This document shows positions 56,193-63,828 of a stretch of 64,000 nucleotides of DNA, piece after piece. The position numbers were made by a program, and so were the translations under genes. Every line of letters starts with the position of its first letter. Within the stretch, counting starts at the first letter, position 1. Source of the DNA: Aeromonas eucrenophila (GTDB lineage Bacteria > Pseudomonadota > Gammaproteobacteria > Enterobacterales > Aeromonadaceae); NCBI RefSeq assembly GCF_000819865.1, contig NZ_CDDF01000001.1, forward strand, positions 132,036 through 196,035. The letters are read 5' to 3'. A model generated the notes under the pieces. That model did no database searches. It was not told where the DNA came from and saw only the letters and a program-made list of their open reading frames with translations.

Positions 56193-56851
56193 TCCGCAGA
56201 TTGTAACTCATCCTGTAAGACTTTATCTCTACATAGCTTAAATCAGTTAACTCCAATCATTGATAGGTATGATGAACTTGAACGGAAGAATAATATACCA
56301 AGAGCTGTTGTCGCAATGATCAATCTTGGTATTCCTGGATTAAGTAAAGTGGTCTCACCAACAGTTGGCAAATGGGTAGTTAGTGCAACTATAGGAAACC
56401 GACTTGTTGGTATGGGAGTCAGTGGTACGGCTAATATAGGTGCACAGTTTTATTATGGGGAGGAATTTAGCTGGGCTTCTTTTGGAGCGTCAATTGCAAC
56501 AGGTGGCGCCACTGTAAATATGGGGTGTTTGGGGACTACAACAGTAAATGCTGCTGGGAGCGGTATTGCTAGTGTGATAGATGATAAAAGCCCATGGCGC
56601 CCAATGGCGGCCAGTGTTGTGGGATCAACCATTGGATATGGTTCAGGCAAGACGGAGAAACCCATAGATAATTTTTTAACCCTGCTAAAAATAATATGAA
56701 GTGGATGCAGTCATCCAATACACCAATAATTTATCCATATCCTAAGAGCAATGCTCCTGCAATCATTTCAGGCTCAGGTAGTGCTGTTTTATCAGAAATG
56801 GCTACTCACGAAACAGAAGACTTTATGCACTCAAATAAGGTTCTTGAATGA
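56193..56851 (+). pseudogene. orphan CdiA C-terminal module 2, second fragment
   Basis: The same frame continues past the TAA (ADCNSSCKTLSLHSLNQL, then the open frame 56316-56699 from MINLGIPGLSKV). It has the Gly-rich domain shared with the other modules: GVSGTANIGAQFYYGEEFSW, TTTVNAAGSG and STIGYGSGK. At six T (672-677 of 56,000) the frame is lost. One more T would give FFNPAKNNMKWMQSSN and SNAPAIISGSGSAVLSE, matching the C-terminus of module 3, to a TGA at 56849-56851. That TGA overlaps the next ATG. The module is broken by a nonsense codon and a frameshift. Confidence 0.75.
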
Positions 56852-57087
56852 AAAATATATTTTACAATCTTCTATATTCAACAATCGCCTCATCTTTGAT
56901 GTTTTTAGGGATGCTGCTTATAAGATTGGTGTTTTCATTAATAGATGTGTATATTTATTCTCATGGTGGTATATTAATGTATTACTCTCTGGATGAATGT
57001 TTGTCAGACTTAAAACTAAGTATGTTTTGGGGTGTTGGTGTGGCCGTTTTCATGTGCTTATATAATCGTTTTGGTAGATATAGGTAG
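56848..57087 (+). CDS. probable immunity protein 2 (two-helix membrane protein)
   Basis: ATG 56848 overlaps the restored stop of module 2 in an ATGA. The 79-residue product starts MKNIFYNLLYSTIASSLMFL, with a long first helix to about residue 35, a short polar loop (YYSLDECLSDLKLS), a second helix (FWGVGVAVFMCLYN) and a basic tail. Layout and the helix-2 pattern (K-x-x-x-x-x-GV, then LY and basic residues) resemble immunity 1. The frame is intact although its toxin is broken, suggesting selection for protection against relatives that still use this toxin. Confidence 0.65.
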   Translation: MKNIFYNLLYSTIASSLMFLGMLLIRLVFSLIDVYIYSHGGILMYYSLDECLSDLKLSMFWGVGVAVFMCLYNRFGRYR

Positions 57088-57214
57088 ACATATGGCACTC
57101 GCTTCTGGGTAATAGTTAGAGGCAAGATCTTGTGAGTGAATAAATATGTAGCTCGTCTTTTTTAGTACTAATTAGATTTAAATCTGTAACGAAGAGGCGC
57201 AGCAGCAGGATCTA

Positions 57215-58255
57215 GTGACTCTGCACCGGGATCCGACCCAGGCGGCCAACGGCCTCTCACCCATCTTTGACAAGCAAAAAGAGCTGGAGAGGATGCAGGA
57301 GGCCCAGATGATCGGCGAAGTCGGGCAGCAGGCCACCCAGTTGGTGGTGACCAAATATCTGGGAGATGCGAACGAGCAGGCCAAGGAGGATCCCAAGTAT
57401 GCCCAGAGCAAGGAATACAAGGAGCTCCAAGCAAAATGGGGGGTAGGCAGTGACTTCCAGCGAGGCATGCAGGCGGCGACAGCCGCCCTGCAAGGACTGG
57501 CCGGCGGGGATATCACTCAGGCCGCTGCCGGCGCAGCAGCCCCTTATCTGGCTCAGTTGATTAAACAGCAAACCCAGGAGGGTCCATCCAGGGTGAGGGC
57601 CCATGCCCTGGTGCAGGGAGCCCTGGCCGCAGCCCAGAACAAGAACGTCATGGTCAGTGCTACCGGCGCCGCTACCGGCGAGTTGGTCGGCATGTTGGCG
57701 ACTGAACTCTACCACAAAGAGGCAAGCCAGCTGACCGAAGGAGAGAAGGAGACCGTCTCGACCCTGGCGACTTTGGCCGCAGGACTGGCCGGCGCTGATG
57801 GTTCCGATGTGCTGGCAGGCGCTCAGACCGGCAAGACGGTGGTGGAGAATAACTGGCTAAGCGAAACCGAGTCCCGGCAATTTGATAAAGAGTTATCTGA
57901 CTGCAAAAAGTCCGGAGGTGACTGCAGCAGAGTTATTGAGAAATACATTGATAAAAGTAACGAAAACAGTATAAATCTGGCTAACTCCTGTACTGGAGGT
58001 GGTTTAACCTGTGTCTCTTGGGAAGAACTTATTCAGGCCAATACTAATGTTGCTATGGATGCAGATCCCCAACAAATCAGGTTGAGTGAGAAATTGAAAG
58101 ATCCGGATGCTGTTGCAATAGTGAAGTATCTAAACGGGACGGATCTGAAATTCCTTAAGGATAATATTACGACAGGTGATCGGGTTATGGATGTGGTATT
58201 GACCCCTACCTCTTGGCCTGTCGCCCTAATGGGAGGGAAGGCGCATTATTACTAA
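57215..58255 (+). CDS. orphan CdiA module 3: pre-toxin VENN region and toxin N-part (frameshifted)
   Basis: A displaced CdiA C-terminal piece, open in frame from 57182 with GTG 57215 the first possible start and no ribosome site. DPTQAANGLSPIFDKQKELE, DFQRGMQAATAALQGLAGGD and VMVSATGAATGELVG are typical CdiA pre-toxin sequence. TVVENNWLSE carries the classical VENN motif, unlike the main exoprotein. The following toxin N-part has several cysteines (CKKSGGDC, CTGGGLTC). One extra base near 58241-58245 breaks the frame; removing it joins LMGGKA to IITNAVKNTKEQ in the frame of 58290-58721. G+C content falls sharply after the VENN motif, the usual mark of an exchanged toxin. Confidence 0.75.
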   Translation: MTLHRDPTQAANGLSPIFDKQKELERMQEAQMIGEVGQQATQLVVTKYLGDANEQAKEDPKYAQSKEYKELQAKWGVGSDFQRGMQAATAALQGLAGGDITQAAAGAAAPYLAQLIKQQTQEGPSRVRAHALVQGALAAAQNKNVMVSATGAATGELVGMLATELYHKEASQLTEGEKETVSTLATLAAGLAGADGSDVLAGAQTGKTVVENNWLSETESRQFDKELSDCKKSGGDCSRVIEKYIDKSNENSINLANSCTGGGLTCVSWEELIQANTNVAMDADPQQIRLSEKLKDPDAVAIVKYLNGTDLKFLKDNITTGDRVMDVVLTPTSWPVALMGGKAHYY

Positions 58256-58289
58256 TGCAGTTAAAAATACTAAAGAACAGCTTATTGCG

Positions 58290-58721
58290 GTGGGTGTCGC
58301 AGGATCGGCGAATGCAGGTATTCAATATGGTGTTACCGGTGAGGTAAAACTATCTGATGTACTTGGTTCTGTAATCGTCGGCGGAATCACAGCCGGTAAA
58401 GGTTACAATCCAACAGTATCTTGGAATGCTGCTGGCGGTTATTGCCAAGCTGAAATCAGTGGTGATGACCCAGTTATGTCGGCGCTGCTGAGTACTACTA
58501 GCTCGGGGTTAGGGTATAGAACAGGAAATCTATTAAAAATACCTTTTGACAAAGTTTTAAACCCTGTATCCAAGCAATATGAATGGGTATCAAGTGGGGT
58601 GTGGACAATATCAAAACCTGTTCCTCAAAGTTCGATTCCATCTGTGAGTGGTAATGTTTTTGATTCTTTAACATCAGGCTCTCTTAATCCACCTAAAAGT
58701 AATGCACCGGGAGATGAATAA
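58290..58721 (+). CDS. orphan CdiA module 3: toxin C-terminal domain
   Basis: This frame is the continuation of module 3 after a one-base frameshift and is readable back to about 58248 (ITNAVKNTKEQLIAVGVAGS). It carries the Gly-rich domain shared with the main exoprotein C-terminus: AGSANAGIQYGVTGEVKLSD, VSWNAAGGYCQ, GDDPVMSAL and SGLGYRTGN. Its end (KVLNPVSKQYEWVSS, KPVPQSSIPSVSGNVF) matches the frameshifted end of module 2. The stop TAA shares a base with the ATG of the next gene. GTG 58290 is only the first possible start, so independent translation is doubtful. Confidence 0.65.
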   Translation: MGVAGSANAGIQYGVTGEVKLSDVLGSVIVGGITAGKGYNPTVSWNAAGGYCQAEISGDDPVMSALLSTTSSGLGYRTGNLLKIPFDKVLNPVSKQYEWVSSGVWTISKPVPQSSIPSVSGNVFDSLTSGSLNPPKSNAPGDE

Positions 58722-58984
58722 TGGATTATATATCTAGGTGGAAGTTAGTGATGCTGTTCATATACTCATGCATTACTATTCCGGTGCTTATGTTTATGTT
58801 TAGTCTTTTCTTTCTATGGCAGCCTACATTCAAAGAAATATTGTTTTTTGAAGAGGAGCACATTTATATATCATTGAACGTGGCTGGAATAGGCCTCCTA
58901 TTAGGAGTTATTTTATGGTTATCCTATTATTTGCCATATAGGAAAAGAGTCCGAGAAGAAGACTCGGCCCGTAGGTTCGATTAG
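58721..58984 (+). CDS. probable immunity protein 3 (two-helix membrane protein)
   Basis: ATG 58721 overlaps the TAA of module 3 by one base. The 87-residue product has helix 1 at about 8-32 (LVMLFIYSCITIPVLMFMFS), a loop with several acidic residues (FFEEEH), helix 2 (SLNVAGIGLLLGVILWLSYY) and a highly basic then acidic tail (RKRVREED). It shows the same size, two helices and basic end as the two other immunity candidates. It is intact while the toxin frame before it is broken. Confidence 0.68.
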   Translation: MDYISRWKLVMLFIYSCITIPVLMFMFSLFFLWQPTFKEILFFEEEHIYISLNVAGIGLLLGVILWLSYYLPYRKRVREEDSARRFD

Positions 58985-59103
58985 CGAGGCGTGATCGGGC
59001 ATTCGCGAAGATAGCAACGAACAAAAGATTCTGGGACACCCACCATTTTGACTGGGGCGTAGCGGCCTGCTTGGCTTGAGGCATCACTGCCGAGGAAGTT
59101 GCG

Positions 59104-59411
59104 ATGCCCATTGCCCTTTCACGTCAAATCAGTCTGCAGGATACGTCTTACTACCATGTGTCAGCCGCTGTGTGCGGCGGGCCTTCCTGTGTGGGGAAGA
59201 TGCTTACTCGGGGCAGAGCTACGAGCATCGCCGTCTGTGGGGGGTCGACCGGCTTGGCCAGTTGTCGCGGATTTTTGCCATTGCTATCTGCACCTATGCG
59301 GTGATGATCAACCAGTATCATCTGGTCCTGAAAGTGGATGCAGAGCAGGCGCAAGGCTGGAGCAAGCGGGAAGTGCCCGAGCACTGGGCTGCACTGCTCC
59401 AATGGCCGCTG
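59104..59411 (+). pseudogene. remnant of a REP-associated/IS200-type Y1 transposase
   Basis: The start MPIALSRQISLQDTSYYH is that of REP-associated tyrosine transposases. One missing base near 59156 shifts the frame; after it CVSRCVRRAFLCGEDAYSGQ and SYEHRR continue the family pattern. The HUH metal site, normally NHYH, reads INQYHLVLKVD, so the first histidine is lost. Homology stops around 59411. It is inactive and marks the right edge of the toxin array. Confidence 0.8.
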
Positions 59412-59508
59412 TTGGTATCAGCGGTATTAGTTAGGCATATTGGAACACACATCTTTTTGATATAGAGCTCCGCCAGTCTGGTGGGGTTATGTCTTGTCGG
59501 AGATGTGA

Positions 59509-60198
59509 TTATTCCCCATAGAGTCTGATCTCGAGCACATTGGTGATGGCGCTGCCGTTCCAGTGGTACTCCAGATGCTGGGTCTGGTGAATTTTGGTGA
59601 TGAGGCGAGGGCGGTAGAGAACCTGGCAGTCGTGGCCGCTGTGGCGCACCGAGCGGTAACGGATGCCGTCCACGTCCCGGGCCTTCTGCTCCCTTGCAAA
59701 GTCTTGGGACTGGCCGTAATCGGTGGCGTGATAGAGGGGCGTAGTGAGAAAGCTCTCCCCGGTGATATCGGTCAGCCTGGCGCGAAACTCGGTGTGGAGC
59801 ACCCGCATCTGCACCTTCTGGGCAGGCTCCCGGGTGTAACCGAAGACGCGCTCCTGGTGATAGACGGTCTCTTTCACCGCGGTATCGAGCAGGGGGGAGC
59901 AGTAGTAGCCGCCAAAGTCCCCCGTGGTGAAACGGGCGCCCTCCGGATTGAGGTGGGTGAAGGCGGCCATCACATAGCTGCCCCCGGGCAGCCCCACCAG
60001 CCAGTCTTCTTTTGCGACCCTGGTAAGCTCGCCGGCCTCTTCCCGCAGGCGATCGTTGGTCAGCGCCTCTATGGCCCAGACCGCCTCCAGTTCATCCGCA
60101 TTGGCCACATCTTCATAGAGGCAGATCGGGGGATAGCGGCTCGGAATGATCCGATAGGCTTGTTCCCCCTCGAGGTCAATCGACGGCGGCTCTTGCAT
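59509..60198 (-). CDS. RES-domain toxin (NAD+ phosphorylase family)
   Basis: A RES-domain protein of 229 residues. The RES family kills or arrests cells by degrading NAD+ by phosphorolysis. YRIIPSRYPP near the N-terminus supplies the conserved arginine; RFTTGDFGGYYCSPLLDTAV and KETVYH form the core with the conserved glutamate; RSVRHSGHDCQVLYRP holds the conserved serine. Its ATG shares one base with the antitoxin stop (TGATG), the usual tight coupling with antitoxin first. Confidence 0.88.
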   Translation of the reverse strand: MQEPPSIDLEGEQAYRIIPSRYPPICLYEDVANADELEAVWAIEALTNDRLREEAGELTRVAKEDWLVGLPGGSYVMAAFTHLNPEGARFTTGDFGGYYCSPLLDTAVKETVYHQERVFGYTREPAQKVQMRVLHTEFRARLTDITGESFLTTPLYHATDYGQSQDFAREQKARDVDGIRYRSVRHSGHDCQVLYRPRLITKIHQTQHLEYHWNGSAITNVLEIRLYGE

Positions 60199-60602
60199 CA
60201 GGCCATGCCCCCGCGCCAGGCGTGCAGGCGGTTGGCCACCTCATAGAGATCGGCGACGCGCCCCCCCTGCATAACGTCCATGGCGCTGCGCCCGGCGAAG
60301 AAGGGGTGGCTGTTGGGCTTGCGCACCCAGCCGTAGATGCTCTCATCAAGGCTGAACAGCACCCGCAAGCTCTTGTGGATGTTGAGGATGTAGCTCATCC
60401 GCTCCTGCAGATCGACCCCGAGGCGGATCCCGCCGCTCGACTCCTTGTACTTGTTCAAGGTTGAACGAGATGAGATGCCAAGCAGCATCAGCTGTTCATC
60501 CGTGCTGCATTGCCACTTGTCCAGGATGCGAAACACCACCGGCAGCGCCTTGCTGGGATCGATGGCGTTATCTCGCCGGGATACCTGTGCTGTTGCGACC
60601 AT
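60198..60602 (-). CDS. Xre/MbcA/ParS-type antitoxin
   Basis: This 134-residue protein has an N-terminal Xre-like helix-turn-helix (about 20-70, around EQLMLLGISSRSTLNKYK) and a C-terminal MbcA/ParS toxin-binding domain (DUF2384: LRVLFSLDESIYGWVRKPNS, then FAGRSAMDVMQGGRVADLYE). It binds and neutralises the RES toxin and should repress the operon. AGGAGG precedes the ATG at 60602. A perfect inverted repeat 73 bases upstream is the likely operator. Confidence 0.9.
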   Translation of the reverse strand: MVATAQVSRRDNAIDPSKALPVVFRILDKWQCSTDEQLMLLGISSRSTLNKYKESSGGIRLGVDLQERMSYILNIHKSLRVLFSLDESIYGWVRKPNSHPFFAGRSAMDVMQGGRVADLYEVANRLHAWRGGMA

Positions 60603-60674
60603 GATGCCTCCTGATCTTCTGCGCCGAAGCGGGTACTGATATGGCTTATCGCTTGGCTATCAGTGTAGAAGAGT

Positions 60675-60710
60675 TGTGCATATATGTATACATGCATACA
60701 TATATGCACA
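60675..60710. promoter_or_regulatory. palindromic operator of the RES/Xre operon
   Basis: TGTGCATATATGTAT (60675-60689) and ATACATATATGCACA (60696-60710) are perfect 15-base inverted arms around ACATGC. The centre is 90 bases upstream of the antitoxin start. The region overlaps A+T-rich promoter-like sequence, so binding would block transcription. Binding by the Xre antitoxin is inferred. Confidence 0.7.
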
Positions 60711-60778
60711 AATATGGTCATTGTTGTTATGGATAGATCTCTTGGCCAGCCCATGGCTGGGCTTAGAAGTGGGCCAAC

Positions 60779-60808
60779 AAAAAGCCCCGTCAATGGGGCG
60801 GGGCTTTT
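60779..60808 (-). terminator. terminator of the TyrP-family gene
   Basis: AAAGCCCCG, nine bases and CGGGGCTTT; read leftwards it is followed by TTGTTGG with a T-run from the left arm (CTTTTTGTTGG). It lies 20 bases past the permease stop. Confidence 0.75.
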
Positions 60809-60828
60809 GTCTTTTCAACCGATGGCTA

Positions 60829-62022
60829 TCAGAGCGCGGGCAGGAAGCCGAGGCTGACGCTGACCTGTACCCCGACGATCAACACGCCCATGGCACCGGC
60901 CAGGCCCAGGGCCAGCACGCCGCCCGGGGCGCGGTAGTGGTGCGCCTCGGCCCGTTTGCGGCTCTGCCAAACCAGGGTCACCGGCAGCAGCACCGCCAGC
61001 ACCGCCAGCGCAATGGCCGCATAACCGAGCGCCATGATGAAGCCCTGAGGGAAGTAGAGCGCAAACAGCAGGGGCGGCACGAAGGTGATGAGCCCGGTCT
61101 GGATGCGTCCACCGGCATTGTCCTTGCGATGGGTCACCTTGGCCATGAAGTCGAACAGGCCGAGGGTCACCCCGAGGAAGGAGGTGGCGAGCGCGAGATC
61201 CGCAAAGAGGTGCATGGCCTGGTTGAAGGCGGGCCAGCTGACCAGGTTGCCGACGTTGGCAAGCAGGCTGTCGAGCGCCCCACCGGTCTGGATCAGGCTC
61301 TCTTGGCCGAGCAGGCCCAGGATGGCCACCTGCCACAGCACGTAGAGAATGAGCGGCAGGGCGGAGCCCCACACGAACACTCGGCGCAGCCGCTTGGGGC
61401 AATCACCCAGGTAGAGCATCACGCTCGGGATGGAGCCGTGGAAGCCGAACGAGGTGAAGATGACCGGCAGGCCGGCCAGCAGCAGACCCTGGCCGAGCGG
61501 CATGGAGAGCAAATGTTGCCCTTCTGCGCGGGGCAGCAGCAGCGCCAGCACCCCGACCATGATCACCAGTTTCACGGTGAACATCAGCCGGTTGAGGTAA
61601 TCCACCTGTTTGGTGCCGACGCACACCATGCCGCCAAACAGCAGGGTGAAGGCCCAGGCTGCCTGCTCCTGGCTGACGCTCATGCCCGCATCGGCCAGGG
61701 CTTGGGCCAGCAGGCTGCTGCCGCCGCTGATGTAGGCGGAGGCCAGGGAATAGAACAGCATCAGGATGCAGAAGGAGGCGATGCGTTTGCCCCAGGGGCC
61801 GAGCAGGTGATCCGCCAGCTGGTGCAGGTACCACTTGCCGGTGTTGAGGCTGGCCTCCACCTGCAGCATGGCGGTGAAGGCCATCAGGGCCCAGAGTCCG
61901 ACCATCAGCAGCAGGGTAGCGGGGCCACCGAGGGAGGAAGAAGCCAGCGGCAGGGCCAGCATGCCGGCGCCTATGGTGGTGCCGGCGATGAGCAGGGTAC
62001 AACCCAGTATCTTGGTGTTCAT
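60829..62022 (-). CDS. aromatic amino acid permease, TyrP-like (HAAAP family)
   Basis: A proton-coupled inner-membrane transporter of about 11 helices and 397 residues, collinear with E. coli TyrP. The N-terminus LLIAGTTIGAGMLALPLA is the family hallmark. PVIFTSFGFHGSIPSVMLYL, HLFADLALATSFLGVTLGLF and GFIMALGYAAIALAVLA are nearly the same as in TyrP. The substrate is probably tyrosine or a related aromatic amino acid. Of two in-frame ATGs I chose 62022, which has GGA about 8 bases upstream; 62031 would add three residues. A partial TyrR-box-like sequence lies about 120 bases upstream. Confidence 0.88.
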   Translation of the reverse strand: MNTKILGCTLLIAGTTIGAGMLALPLASSSLGGPATLLLMVGLWALMAFTAMLQVEASLNTGKWYLHQLADHLLGPWGKRIASFCILMLFYSLASAYISGGSSLLAQALADAGMSVSQEQAAWAFTLLFGGMVCVGTKQVDYLNRLMFTVKLVIMVGVLALLLPRAEGQHLLSMPLGQGLLLAGLPVIFTSFGFHGSIPSVMLYLGDCPKRLRRVFVWGSALPLILYVLWQVAILGLLGQESLIQTGGALDSLLANVGNLVSWPAFNQAMHLFADLALATSFLGVTLGLFDFMAKVTHRKDNAGGRIQTGLITFVPPLLFALYFPQGFIMALGYAAIALAVLAVLLPVTLVWQSRKRAEAHHYRAPGGVLALGLAGAMGVLIVGVQVSVSLGFLPAL

Positions 62023-62352
62023 GATGTCCATCCGAATTCAGAAGAAGGGTGCCAGGGGCAGGAGCGAGAGGCGCCTCCGGGGGGCGAGGCCGGAGGCTAG
62101 CAATATCGGCGTGGATGCATCGTTACGAAAACCCGTTGTTTGTAAAATAGGGTTGCCACGTTAGCGGATTAAAATAGCGTAAACAAGCGATCGAAGGCGG
62201 ATCTTGTACTGATGAATGGCCATGAGTGGAAATAAAACATTACATCGAGGCATTTTGTTGGTGGAAAAATGTGCTGAGATGGTGATGGTGTCCTCGCCCG
62301 TACAGGCGTCTCCGCTGGTCGCGACGTCGCCTGTGGGGTGGCGGTCGGGAAC
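62023..62352. other. intergenic region between the permease gene and the cra-end repeats
   Basis: Should hold the leftward permease promoter. TGTAAA-N6-TTGCCA at 62141-62158 matches 10 of 12 bases of the TyrR box TGTAAA-N6-TTTACA. A+T-rich sequence around 62160-62260 has no gene. I see nothing else. Confidence 0.4.
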
Positions 62353-62530
62353 GCCCTCGGCGCGAATGGATTGAGGCAGATGGCTGCGCTTGTGGGTGGC
62401 TCAGGGGGAAGCTGGCCGCCCTCGGCGTGAATGGATTAAGGCTGACTGCGGCGCTTGTGGGCGGCTCAGGGGTGAGCTGGCCGCCCTCGGCGTGAATGGG
62501 TCAGGGCTGACGGCGGCGCTTGAGAGTACG
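62353..62530. repeat. 65-bp tandem repeat including the 3' end of cra
   Basis: GCCCTCGGCG begins at 62353, 62418 and 62483, so the period is 65 bases. The first two units match over the full unit with a few differences. The third shares about 40 bases and then runs into cra, whose last seven codons and stop (62501-62523) lie inside it. The cra end thus appears duplicated twice downstream. Confidence 0.8.
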
Positions 62531-63514
62531 GCTCACGTAGTGCAGGCCACTCTGATAGTCACCGTTGACGGCCTTGAGGGCGAGCTCCAGCGCCTGGCTC
62601 GCGAGGGCATCGTGCTGCTGGGGCAGGGAGTTGATGCCAAAGGGCAGGAAGTCGAGCAGCCTGTCGTCGCCGAAGGTGGCCATGGCGATTCGGCTCATGT
62701 CGGCCTCCTGCTCCAGCTCTGTTTCCAGCAAATAATCGAGCACCCCTTCCATCAGGATGTAGGAGGTGGCGACCAGCGCCTCGGGCAGCTGGCCGAGCCG
62801 CTGGTGCAGGGTCTTGATCAGCCGGTAGCCCTCGGCCCGGGAGAAGTGCTCTCCCTCGCACAAGTGTGGCGACAGGGGCTGGGTGGCGGCATGGCTGGCC
62901 AGCGCCTGCTCGAAGCCGGCCTTGCGCTCCTGGCTGATCGTGAGACTCGGCAGGGCGGTGATCAACGCCAGGTGGCAGATGGTCGGGCCGAGCAGGGAGG
63001 CGGTGAGATCGAAGCTCGCCTTCTGATTCTCGCTCGCCACCGTGACGAAATGATCGGCGGCCATGGCCCGATCGATGGCCAAGATCTGCACGCCGCGGGC
63101 CTGTTGCTCCAGATAGAAAGGATCGGCTGGCGGCAGGCAGCTCGCGATCAGCAGCGCATCCACGTGGCGACTGACCAGCATGCGGGCCAGCTCCTTCTCG
63201 GTATCCGGCTCGTCCTCCGAGCAGACGATAAGCAACTGATAACCCTGCGCCCTTGCCCCTTGCTCGAGGCGCTTGGCGAGCTTGGCGTAACTGGCGTTCT
63301 CCAGGTCCGGCAGGATGAAGCCCAGGGTCTTGGTCTGGCCGCCGCGCAGGGAGGCGGCCCGGCTGTCCGGCTGATAGTTGTGGGCATTGACCACCGCCAT
63401 CACCTTGTCACGGGTGGCCTGACTGATGCGGTATTGATCGGCCTTGCCGTTGATCACATAGCTGGCGGTGGTACGAGAGACACCGGCCAGGGCGGCAATT
63501 TCATCCAGTTTCAT
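62501..63514 (-). CDS. cra: catabolite repressor/activator Cra (FruR)
   Basis: Cra is a LacI-family regulator of carbon flow, released from DNA by fructose 1-phosphate or fructose 1,6-bisphosphate. The helix-turn-helix is MKLDEIAALAGVSRTTASYV then INGKADQYR, as in E. coli Cra. The sugar-binding core follows with LGFILPDLENASYAKLAKRL, SEDEPDTEKE and ATFGDDRLLDFLPF. I chose the ATG at 63514, aligning with E. coli; 63517 is also an ATG, and the longer frame adds non-coding sequence. It has 337 residues. The fru operon is divergent beside it, with two Cra operators between. The 3' end is inside a tandem repeat. Confidence 0.93.
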   Translation of the reverse strand: MKLDEIAALAGVSRTTASYVINGKADQYRISQATRDKVMAVVNAHNYQPDSRAASLRGGQTKTLGFILPDLENASYAKLAKRLEQGARAQGYQLLIVCSEDEPDTEKELARMLVSRHVDALLIASCLPPADPFYLEQQARGVQILAIDRAMAADHFVTVASENQKASFDLTASLLGPTICHLALITALPSLTISQERKAGFEQALASHAATQPLSPHLCEGEHFSRAEGYRLIKTLHQRLGQLPEALVATSYILMEGVLDYLLETELEQEADMSRIAMATFGDDRLLDFLPFGINSLPQQHDALASQALELALKAVNGDYQSGLHYVSRTLKRRRQP

Positions 63515-63628
63515 CATCTTGGCTCTGTTTGAGTTACAAGGTCCGCGACTACCCGAGGTAGGGGCACCGAAAAGTGTGCGCGGGATCATATCATTGAAAA
63601 GCACTCTTCGTGGGTACTTGAACAATTG

Positions 63629-63643
63629 GCTGAAACGATTCAG
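63629..63643 (+). promoter_or_regulatory. Cra operator 1
   Basis: GCTGAAACGATTCAG matches the Cra consensus (core TGAAWCGNT plus TCA) and is nearly palindromic. It lies in the cra-fruB intergenic region, 185 bases before fruB and 115 before cra. It probably controls fruB and perhaps cra itself. Confidence 0.85.
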
Positions 63644-63654
63644 TCTGAGTGTAA

Positions 63655-63669
63655 GTGAAACGATTCAGC
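63655..63669 (+). promoter_or_regulatory. Cra operator 2
   Basis: GTGAAACGATTCAGC is a second copy, 26 bases after operator 1. Its complement reads GCTGAATCGTTTCAC. The paired arrangement mirrors the two FruR sites before fruBKA in E. coli. Confidence 0.85.
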
Positions 63670-63828
63670 TTGTCAGTAGACAATTGATGACCGGGCATGG
63701 AAACGGGGTCTGGATCACCAGATGGACACATTCCGGTCTATTGTCAGCAGGCAAATCATCCGAAATATCCGAAATCTATATTGAGCCGGCTCGCCCTGAG
63801 CGACGCCGGCACCTGATGGAGAAGCTCT

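Noticed and set aside
62141..62158. TyrR box before the TyrP-like gene
   Set aside because: Two mismatches in the second half-site and a single box; kept only as a note in the intergenic entry.
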